A stretch of DNA of 64,000 nucleotides from Roseimaritima multifibrata (lineage in GTDB: Bacteria; Planctomycetota; Planctomycetia; Pirellulales; Pirellulaceae). A program made the translations under genes and the position numbers. Location: NCBI RefSeq assembly GCF_007741495.1, contig NZ_CP036262.1, forward strand, positions 4,464,001 through 4,528,000. The letters run 5' to 3'. Below are positions 56,798 through 64,000 of the stretch, in pieces (position 1 is the first letter of the stretch; each line of letters begins with the position of its first letter). The notes beneath the pieces are model-generated. The model was not told the DNA's origin and did not search any database. It saw only the letters and a list, made by a program, of their open reading frames with translations.

Positions 56798-57150
56798 TCA
56801 ACTTATCTCGGTTTTCTTGGAAGGTCCGTAGGCTTGCATTTCCGCGTCCACCTTTGCTCGTAACCACTCAGCTTCTGCTTGCTCTCGTAATCGAAATGCT
56901 TCTGCGTTCGCTTCAGCATCTTGTCGCATGATTCCAACTCGATCTGCTCGACTTCCGGTCACGTTCAAGCCACCACCAACTGGGCTTGGCTTTGTTGCTC
57001 CGCCGCCAACACTCGGTTCATGATCTCCTGCAGGTTTCCTGGGAAGATCAATTCCTTCACGTCAGCTCGACGAATCGCAACACCGTAGTCATTCTCAGAC
57101 TCCATTACGTCCGTAAGGATGAATACCTGGATCTTATCTGGTAGAATCAC
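56798..57150 (-). pseudogene. SPFH/slipin-family fragment with frameshift
   Basis: The 5' part has ESENDYGVAIRRADVKELIF, PGNLQEIMNRVLAAEQQSQA and then a stop after AQLVVA. In the neighbouring frame the protein goes on ADRVGIMRQDAEANAEAFRL, REQAEAEWLRAKVDAEMQAY and ends. This is the end of the SPFH domain and the coiled-coil tail of a slipin/prohibitin homologue. The membrane anchor and most of the SPFH domain are lost at the edge of the helicase gene, and one frameshift separates the two halves. Confidence 0.65.
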
Positions 57151-60100
57151 ATGTCCCTCCCAAAACGACCTGCTACTCCTGCTACTATTGCCTGCTTCAT
57201 GAACGAACTTTTACATTTATCAACCAGAGCATTTGCGGGTTTCTTGTCGATTAACTTGCCGCAGCTCGGTGACAATTGGTGGCAGAAGTTTGTGGTTAGC
57301 GCGCTGAGTTTCCAGCAACAGAGATTGGTCGCAGAAAAACGCATTGACGATGTGAAGCAGTTCGACTTTGCAGCACTTGTAAGGATTGTCGATCAGAATT
57401 GGTACAACCTTGCCAGGTCGCTCAATCTGCCTCGTGAAGGTCGTAGTTGGATTAAGGAACTTCAAACCATTCGCAACCGATGGGCGCACCTGTCGTCGGA
57501 GTCTGTTTCTGCAAGTGATCGCTATCGAGATGCCGATACCCTTGCCCGAGTTCTAGCGATGCTGGACGCCGACGGGGTGTTGCGTGGCGAAGTCGAGAAA
57601 TATAAGAACAAAGCGATTGCTGAAATGTCGTCGCTGAACTCAACCAAAGAACCAACCCCAAAATCAGATCAGAGAGATGCTGTCGACGCCCCTATTTCAA
57701 CACCGGTTGCCGAACCGGATGTCGAGCCAGAGCATGCTACAAAGTTTTTTCGCTTAGGCGATATCGTTGCACTACGGTCAGATTCTTCAGTGTTGGTTCC
57801 CATCATTGGGATCGACACCAGCGGAAGCGAAGTTCGATACAGCGTCTTTCATGAGGGAGCGACCGCTCAGTATTACGAGAGGCAGCTTACGGCAGATCAG
57901 CAGCCCAGCGTCGAATCCTCCGCGTTGACTGCTAAAGAATTGCACGCCCATTTGACTAGCCTGATCCTGCTTTCGCCTTCATCAACGAAGCTGTTCTCTC
58001 TCCGCAGCGGGCGAGTGCAATTTGTTCCATATCAGTACCGGCCAGTCTTAAAGTTGGTCCGTGCTGATCGTCCTCGATTGCTGATCGCCGATGAAGTTGG
58101 GGTCGGTAAGACGATCGAAGCAGGTTTGATTATCAAGGAACTGAAATCGCGGATGGACATTTCATCCGTGCTCATCATTTGCCCAAAGGCGCTGGTTGCG
58201 GAACGTAAATGGTTCTTGGAGATGAAACGATTTGACGAACAGTTCACCGCTCTGGACGGATCAACGCTTCGCCATTGCATTGAGGAAACGGATCTCGAAG
58301 GTGAGTGGCCACAGCAATATGAGAAGGCGATCGTTCCGTTCTCATTGTTTGACTCCAATTTACTGTTCGGAAGTGAGGGGAAGAGTCGCAGGGCAAAAGA
58401 AGGCTTACTTTCCCTCGATCCACCACCAAAATTCGATTTAGTGATCGTGGACGAAGCCCACCATTTGCGAAATCCGCAAACGTTCTTGCACCAAGGAGTT
58501 CGCTACTTTTGCGAGAATGCCGAAGCTGTCGTTTTCTTGTCCGCGACTCCGGTGCAACTTGGCAGCGAAGATTTGTTCACGCTGCTTAACGTCTTGCGAC
58601 CGGACTTGGTTATCGACCATGCCAGTTTCAATCAAATGGCCGCGCCCAACAAACCGATCAACGCCGCGGTAAGTGAGTGCCGTTCCGCAGAAGATGGCTG
58701 GCAAGGCCGCGCAGTTGATCATTTGCAGGAAGCCGCTGATACGCAATGGGGCAAGCTGTTCCTTCGCGAATCGCCTGCATTTCAGTCTGCGTTCGACCTG
58801 CTGCGCAGTGACGAAATTCCGGACCAAAAACGAGTCGCGGTCACTCGAACAATCGAGGAACTTTACACGTTCAGTTCGCTCATCAATCGAACGCGGCGTC
58901 GTGACATCGGCGAGTTCACTGTACGAACCCCTGAAACGCTCAATGCCCAGTTCACAGCCGGGCAACAAGAGCTACACGACAAGCTGCTGGAAACGATCGC
59001 GAACATCCTGTCCGCATCCCATGGTCAACAGAACGTTAAGTTCATGATGACTACCGTTCGTCGACAAGCGGCAAGCTGTTTGTACGGACTTAAACCGCTT
59101 TTGAGCGATATCCTTCGAGGGAAACTGAAAGACTTGGAGGTCACGGACGAGTCAGGTGAAGCACCGACCGAACTTGCGCCTGCGTTATTATCCCAGATCA
59201 AAGCATGCGTCGATGAAATTATTTCGCTCGCTGAAAATCTTGATCATAATGATCGCAAAGCGGATGAGTTACTCAAAGTGCTCCGCGACAAGGGCAAGAT
59301 GCAAAACAACAAATCCCTTCTGTTTACCACGTTTAGACATACGCTGAGCTATCTTGCTGACCGCTGTGAACAGGAGGGTTTGCGTTTCGGCGTGATCCAT
59401 GGCGGCATACCCGACGAGGAACGTGCTAGTCTTCGCAAGCGATTTTCCTTTGACAAGGAACGTGATGATGCGATCGACGTTCTTCTTTCGTCAGAAGTGG
59501 GATGCGAAGGTCTCGACTTCCAGTTCTGTGACTTGCTCGTCAATTATGACTTGCCTTGGAATCCAATGCGGATCGAGCAACGAATCGGTCGCATCGACCG
59601 ATATGGGCAAAAGAGCAAATCGGTTGCAATTGTCAACTTGATCACGCCGGGCACGGTGGACGCAGAGATCTACGAACGGTGCTTGCTTCGTATCGGCGTG
59701 TTCAACCACTCGGTCGGTGGTAGTGAAGAAATACTCGGTGAGATCACGGAACAATTACGGAGCATCGAGGAAAGCTTCGCACTAACCGCTGAGCAACGCG
59801 AGTCGCAGTTGCAGCAGTTGGCCGATAACGGCATTCGGCGAATCCAGGAAGAACAAGCCTTAGAATCGAAGCAAGCCGAACTATTCGGTTTGAATGTACC
59901 GAACCAAACTTGGGAACAGGAAATTGAGGAGGCGGAATCGTTCTGGCTGTCTGCGGAATCGTTGCAGAAGACGGTGGAGGCGTATCTTGCGAGCAAACTC
60001 GAACCGTTAGGAGAATACATCTTGGGCGAGAAGTCGCTCAAGACGCTTCGACTCAATCAAGAAGCTCGGGCAACGCTGCTCGATGCTCTTCGGAGGTCTC

Positions 60101-60801
60101 CGCGTTCAACCGAACCAGTTTGGCGACATTGGGAAAAGTGGCTTAAGGGAGACATGCCTACGCTTTCCGTCACATTTGATCAAAAATCGGCTGCCGAGAA
60201 CAACGGTTCGACCTATCTCAACGTCCTGCATCCCCTGCTGCGACAAGCCGCCGAAGAATTGCAGCGAAATGAAACGCCGACCGTTGGCCTGGAAATCGTC
60301 GATACCACACTCGTTCCAGGAGACTACGCATTCGCTGTTCATCAATGGCGGAACACTGGTGTTAAGCCAGACGAAACACTCGTCGCTGTTTGCGACTCGC
60401 CCGAGATCGAGGCTCGGCTGATGACTTTACTTCAGACTGCGACTGATTCCACCGATGGCACGAGCTTAGAAGCTGAACAGACCAAAGAACTGGACGCCCG
60501 ACATCACTCGAAATGGAGTGACGCTCGCGCTGAACACATCGCTCGCAACGTCGAGTTAGTCCAGCACCGAATTCAGAGTTTACTTGCCAGCGGAACAGCC
60601 CGCTGCCAATTGCTTGAAAATCAAATCAATGCTGCGACGAATGAGAAGATCGCATTGATGAAAAAACGTGAGCTTGCGTCGGCGCAGCGTGATGGTAAAC
60701 GTCGGCTTGAAGAGTTGGAAAAGTCGTCCGAAACGGCGGACATCCACGCGAAGCAAGTCGTTGTCGGTATTTTGCGAGTGAAGTCAGGAGTCGCAAAGTG
60801 A
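57151..60801 (+). CDS. Swt1-type HEPN + SNF2/Rad54-like helicase
   Basis: 1216 aa. Residues about 20-150 are a Swt1-like HEPN domain (ALSFQQQRLVAEKRIDDVKQ, then IKELQTIRNRWAHLSSES; the RNxxxH pair is Arg108-Asn109 to His113). The SNF2 helicase follows: Walker A DEVGVGKTIEAGL near 313, the DEAH box LVIVDEAHHLRNP near 432, SATPVQLG, and motifs V-VI in VLLSSEVGCEGLDFQFCDLL and RIEQRIGRIDRYGQ near 807. The last 350 residues are helical, with a coiled coil. It should be a cytosolic ATP-driven nucleic-acid translocase. The ATG at 57151 has no clear ribosome site; one at 57199 (MNELLHLS) is possible. It overlaps the next gene by 4 bp (GTGA). Confidence 0.88.
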   Translation: MSLPKRPATPATIACFMNELLHLSTRAFAGFLSINLPQLGDNWWQKFVVSALSFQQQRLVAEKRIDDVKQFDFAALVRIVDQNWYNLARSLNLPREGRSWIKELQTIRNRWAHLSSESVSASDRYRDADTLARVLAMLDADGVLRGEVEKYKNKAIAEMSSLNSTKEPTPKSDQRDAVDAPISTPVAEPDVEPEHATKFFRLGDIVALRSDSSVLVPIIGIDTSGSEVRYSVFHEGATAQYYERQLTADQQPSVESSALTAKELHAHLTSLILLSPSSTKLFSLRSGRVQFVPYQYRPVLKLVRADRPRLLIADEVGVGKTIEAGLIIKELKSRMDISSVLIICPKALVAERKWFLEMKRFDEQFTALDGSTLRHCIEETDLEGEWPQQYEKAIVPFSLFDSNLLFGSEGKSRRAKEGLLSLDPPPKFDLVIVDEAHHLRNPQTFLHQGVRYFCENAEAVVFLSATPVQLGSEDLFTLLNVLRPDLVIDHASFNQMAAPNKPINAAVSECRSAEDGWQGRAVDHLQEAADTQWGKLFLRESPAFQSAFDLLRSDEIPDQKRVAVTRTIEELYTFSSLINRTRRRDIGEFTVRTPETLNAQFTAGQQELHDKLLETIANILSASHGQQNVKFMMTTVRRQAASCLYGLKPLLSDILRGKLKDLEVTDESGEAPTELAPALLSQIKACVDEIISLAENLDHNDRKADELLKVLRDKGKMQNNKSLLFTTFRHTLSYLADRCEQEGLRFGVIHGGIPDEERASLRKRFSFDKERDDAIDVLLSSEVGCEGLDFQFCDLLVNYDLPWNPMRIEQRIGRIDRYGQKSKSVAIVNLITPGTVDAEIYERCLLRIGVFNHSVGGSEEILGEITEQLRSIEESFALTAEQRESQLQQLADNGIRRIQEEQALESKQAELFGLNVPNQTWEQEIEEAESFWLSAESLQKTVEAYLASKLEPLGEYILGEKSLKTLRLNQEARATLLDALRRSPRSTEPVWRHWEKWLKGDMPTLSVTFDQKSAAENNGSTYLNVLHPLLRQAAEELQRNETPTVGLEIVDTTLVPGDYAFAVHQWRNTGVKPDETLVAVCDSPEIEARLMTLLQTATDSTDGTSLEAEQTKELDARHHSKWSDARAEHIARNVELVQHRIQSLLASGTARCQLLENQINAATNEKIALMKKRELASAQRDGKRRLEELEKSSETADIHAKQVVVGILRVKSGVAK

Positions 60802-63800
60802 ACTTTATTGAGAGAGTGCGAAGTGAGAACGAGCCTTTGGCGGCGGTCCTGAGAAACGAAAGATTTTCTGGCATTCGTCAGATTGTCGAGCAACTCTACC
60901 CCGATAAGGCACACTTCATCTATGAGTTGCTACAGAACGCCGAAGATACCGGCGCGAGAATTGTTCAGTTCCGATTGGAGAAGAATCGGCTGATTTTTGC
61001 CCACGATGGAAGAACGTTTACTGAGGATGATGTTTGGGGAATCACCAATATTGGCAAAGGAACAAAACAGGACAACGAAGACAAAATTGGTCGTTTTGGT
61101 GTCGGTTTCAAAGCCGTGTTTGCATATTCCGAGACTCCTTCAATCTGGTCGCCAACACATAATTTTAGGATTTCCGATCTCGTTCTTCCCACGGAAATTC
61201 CACCACGCAGTGCAGCAGACAAAGCGACCATTTTTGATTTTCCGTTTAACAACCCGAAGAAGTCAGCCGCATCTGCGTTCGATGAAATTGCCGAAGGGCT
61301 TCAGCTTCTTTCAGAGGAGTTGCTGATTTTCTTGAACCACATCCATCGAGTGAAATGGGAAATTGTCGGTGGCAATCAAGGCGGTCTCAAACGCATCGAC
61401 CGGCCACCGAATTTGATCAAAGTGCAAAAAATTGTGGGCGGTAGAATAATTTCCAGTTCATCGTTCCTGCGATTCATGAAACCTGTTGATGGTTTATCGT
61501 CGCAAAACGTATCGGTTGCGTTCCCATTGGAGGCAAAAGACAGCGAGTCCCCGCAGCGTGATTCAGTCACTATTTCCGAAGTCTTTCGCATTGTTCCTGG
61601 CACACCGGCGCGAGTGTCCGTTTACTTCCCAGCAGAAAAGGAAGTATCGGGCCTGCGTTTTCACATACATGCTCCGTTTGTTCCCGAGTTGAGTCGCGCA
61701 AGTATCAAGGATACGCCTGCGAATGATCCGTTGTTCCACCAACTGGCGAGCCTGATGCCAGAGGCGCTTGAGAAAATTCGAGATCTTGGTTTGTTAACAG
61801 CCGAGTTTCTAAACGTACTCCCACATGACCAGGACGGAATTCCTGCCAACTATCAGCCAGTTCGTGATGCAATCGTCGAGGCGATGAATACAAAGCCGCT
61901 AACACCAACGCAGTCCAAAACTCACTTGCCAGCGAGACAGTTGTTGCAGGCGAAGGCGGTTTTGAAGGAACTATTGCCCAGCGAGGACCTGCGTCAAATC
62001 CAGGAAGATGATGAAGCATTTGATTGGGCAGTAGCCGCTCCACAACGAAACAGCAATGCAGATCGGTTTCTTTCAGGACTTGAAATCAAACGCTGGGACG
62101 TTGATCGTTTCGTGAGCCTTCTTGAGCGACGAAAAGGAGACGGACGGTACTGGAGTCAACACACTTACCGATATCAAACATCAGAACCAGACGAGGGATT
62201 CGACGTATGGCTCGCATCTAAGGATGCAGGTTGGCTTCAGCGATTGTATGCAATGCTGCATCGAGAGTACGGAGAGAATGGGGGCCTTGATCGCTTCAAA
62301 TCAATCCAAGTCGTGCGACTTGCAAATCAGTGCTTCGCGAGACCGGATCAATCGTTCTTCGGCAAAAACGGGATGACGAACGACGATCGATTTCCTCGTG
62401 TCGATTCGCAAGTTTACAAGAGCGGCAAAAGCAAGGCAGACCAAGACGCGGCAAAAAAGTTTTTGGAAGATTCAGGTGTACGAGAAGTTGGTGAAGCGGA
62501 GCAGGTAGAAGCAATTCTGGCTTCATTCTATGTTGGAAAAAGCGAACGCGAGTTTAATGCTCACATCGGTGATCTAAAGCGATTCTTGCAGTTAATTCAT
62601 TCCGACCCCAACGCCGTCAAATTGTTCGCTAAACGTGCTGTCCTGCTTAACATGAGCGGTAAATGGTCAATTCCTTCTGAGATTTACCTTGATGAACCGT
62701 TTCTTAAAACAGGTTTGTCGGATTTTTACAAATCGGTTGATGCTGGCCCCAGGCGAGTCGCTTTGTCACCAAGGTACGCCGATGTCCGGAGCCATGCGGA
62801 AATCCTATGCGAATTTGCTGAGACCGTTGGGGCATTATCTAGCTTGCGGATAAGTCAAGTGAGCTGCGACAGCAATGCGAACGTCGCCTTTTTGGTTCAT
62901 CAGGCACCAGGAAATCCGAGTCGCCACAAGATTGATAAGGACTTTCAGATTATTGGATTGGTCAATGCGTTACAAAACCCAACAGTTGAGTTAGCCAAAC
63001 TACTTTGGACAACACTTGCACGACAAGCGGACACGAACTGGACACGTGCAAAATACCGCAGCAATCAAACTCAGCCACTCCGCGAAGATTTTTCGCAACT
63101 CGCAGTAACCTTGCGAAATGCACAATGGTTGCCCCAGGGTCATGACTTTGTGCGGCCTGCTGAAGCTGATTTCCGCCTACTGCCCGAAGACTTCGAGTAC
63201 GCGCCTGGCTGGAAATGGCTTCCTGCGATTGCGTTCGGCGTAAACGCTAAAAAACGAACCGAGGAGTACAAAAAGAAACAGGAGTTCGCGGCTGAGTTAG
63301 GCTTCAGCGATGATCAGTCGCTCGAGGATGCGAAGTGGTTTGCGGCTCTAGATGCCGAAGCCCGGCAGTTGTTCAAATCGGAGTATCGATCAAGAACAAA
63401 TGTTGAACTGCCTGAACGCTCGCCGTCTAATCCCGAGCGACGCGGCGACAAAGTCGGTCAACTTGCCCTGGACGCACCCGAGGAGGAAAAAGAGATCCGA
63501 CCGAGATCAGTTTCGACCGTCAGCCCAGGCGTCAAAAAAGAAATAAAGCCATATTTACGCGACCAGTATACTAACGCAGATGGAATTATGTTTTGCCAGA
63601 TCTGTCAGAACGCCGTTCCTTTTTCTTTGGCGAACGGTGACCCCTACTTCGAGACGGTTCAGTTCATTCCCAGGACGGCGAAAGTGTACTTCCAAAACTA
63701 TTTGGCTCTCTGCCCGAACCACGCGGCGATGGTTCAGTTCGCAAATGAATCCAAGGATGCAATCGCCGAGCAATTCGCTATCCTTGATGCTGATCGTTTA

Positions 63801-63914
63801 CCGATCGACCTCGCTGGAGAGTCATTTGATGTCTACTTCACCGAAACACATCGGAAAGACCTTCAGGCTGTATTGAAGGCAGACGACAAGTCCGAGAATA
63901 CCTTAGATCGCTGA
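60798..63914 (+). CDS. Sacsin-like GHKL ATPase with C-terminal Cys/His cluster
   Basis: 1038 aa from a GTG that overlaps the helicase stop. The N-terminal HSP90/sacsin-like ATPase has the N-box YELLQNAEDTGARIVQFRLE, the D-x-G loop FAHDGRTFTEDDVWGITNIG and the G-box DKIGRFGVGFKAVFAYSETP (about residues 40-115). The middle 700 residues are a long, mostly helical region with no family I can name. Residues about 930-980 hold GIMFCQICQNAVPFSLANGD and LALCPNHAAMVQFAN, a C-x2-C ... C-P-N-H layout like a zinc-binding or HNH-type finger. There is no signal peptide. The tight coupling to the helicase implies one complex or pathway. Such pairs are found in defence loci, but I do not know a named system with this layout. 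Confidence 0.85.
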   Translation: MNFIERVRSENEPLAAVLRNERFSGIRQIVEQLYPDKAHFIYELLQNAEDTGARIVQFRLEKNRLIFAHDGRTFTEDDVWGITNIGKGTKQDNEDKIGRFGVGFKAVFAYSETPSIWSPTHNFRISDLVLPTEIPPRSAADKATIFDFPFNNPKKSAASAFDEIAEGLQLLSEELLIFLNHIHRVKWEIVGGNQGGLKRIDRPPNLIKVQKIVGGRIISSSSFLRFMKPVDGLSSQNVSVAFPLEAKDSESPQRDSVTISEVFRIVPGTPARVSVYFPAEKEVSGLRFHIHAPFVPELSRASIKDTPANDPLFHQLASLMPEALEKIRDLGLLTAEFLNVLPHDQDGIPANYQPVRDAIVEAMNTKPLTPTQSKTHLPARQLLQAKAVLKELLPSEDLRQIQEDDEAFDWAVAAPQRNSNADRFLSGLEIKRWDVDRFVSLLERRKGDGRYWSQHTYRYQTSEPDEGFDVWLASKDAGWLQRLYAMLHREYGENGGLDRFKSIQVVRLANQCFARPDQSFFGKNGMTNDDRFPRVDSQVYKSGKSKADQDAAKKFLEDSGVREVGEAEQVEAILASFYVGKSEREFNAHIGDLKRFLQLIHSDPNAVKLFAKRAVLLNMSGKWSIPSEIYLDEPFLKTGLSDFYKSVDAGPRRVALSPRYADVRSHAEILCEFAETVGALSSLRISQVSCDSNANVAFLVHQAPGNPSRHKIDKDFQIIGLVNALQNPTVELAKLLWTTLARQADTNWTRAKYRSNQTQPLREDFSQLAVTLRNAQWLPQGHDFVRPAEADFRLLPEDFEYAPGWKWLPAIAFGVNAKKRTEEYKKKQEFAAELGFSDDQSLEDAKWFAALDAEARQLFKSEYRSRTNVELPERSPSNPERRGDKVGQLALDAPEEEKEIRPRSVSTVSPGVKKEIKPYLRDQYTNADGIMFCQICQNAVPFSLANGDPYFETVQFIPRTAKVYFQNYLALCPNHAAMVQFANESKDAIAEQFAILDADRLPIDLAGESFDVYFTETHRKDLQAVLKADDKSENTLDR

Positions 63915-64000
63915 CAGGTCACGGAATCAGCAAGACCAGCTTGTGACAACGCGGGCAACCATCATTCATCACGAAACTCAGCAATCTGGTGGCTGGCCTC
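63915..64000. other. Window end, no feature recognised
   Basis: The 86 bases after the sacsin-like gene show no start, terminator or repeat. A further gene of the same operon could begin beyond the window edge. Confidence 0.5.

Overview
The window looks like a piece of a Planctomycetota chromosome, most likely a Rhodopirellula-like member of the Pirellulaceae. The basis is a combination of families: a DUF1592 cytochrome and a DUF1552 protein, several sulfatases, a PEP-CTERM protein, exported proteins that begin with the planctomycete 'LExLExRxLLA' motif, a sigma factor/Ser-Thr kinase cassette, a four-helix-bundle (S23-type) gene and two RAYT transposases. No rRNA, tRNA or CRISPR array was recognised. 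Genes are loosely packed, and the spaces between them are unusually rich in palindromic and tandem repeats and in gene remnants.

Layout. 0-9.4 kb: a truncated ECF sigma factor divergent from a 7Fe ferredoxin, a nine-copy array of a 101-bp palindromic unit, an alpha/beta hydrolase, an unnamed 380-aa protein, a zinc-free MDR oxidoreductase, a PEP-CTERM protein and a small LRR protein. 9.8-17.3 kb: on the minus strand, a DUF1592 cytochrome, a DUF1552 protein and a secreted 421-aa protein. The DUF1592 and DUF1552 genes are separated by a 2.3-kb block made of a four-helix-bundle gene between two tandem arrays that share one motif in opposite orientation. 18.4-20.4 kb: a secreted esterase whose 3' end runs into about 300 bp of 8-bp repeats, followed by the wreck of a CoA-binding-protein gene. 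20.5-31.4 kb: a DoxX-like/MarR/alkylsulfatase-like operon, a DUF3302-HlyD pair, an ABC1 kinase, a secreted HAD hydrolase, several decayed genes (two DUF1254 remnants, a copy of the alkylsulfatase C-terminus, an SDR fragment) and a RAYT with its REPs. 32-38 kb: exported catalase-peroxidase KatG with an OxyR-like regulator upstream, and a di-haem oxidoreductase.

37.9-45.7 kb: csrA, then a four-gene operon (ECF sigma, Ser/Thr kinase with TPRs, exported motif protein, small membrane protein) joined by ATGA overlaps and a short gap, and divergently a dockerin-like vanadium haloperoxidase. 45.7-54.5 kb: a catabolic and signalling stretch with a beta-helix protein, a broken sulfatase, a second secreted HAD hydrolase, an intact sulfatase, a receiver protein, and a FixJ-like regulator coupled to a sensor kinase with a periplasmic binding-protein sensor. 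54.5-64 kb: accessory DNA with a second, different RAYT/REP family, two truncated genes, and a coupled pair of large genes. The first of the pair is a Swt1-type HEPN + SNF2 helicase and the second a sacsin-like GHKL ATPase with a C-terminal Cys/His cluster. This pair is the best candidate for an undescribed defence-type system, although it may continue past the window edge.
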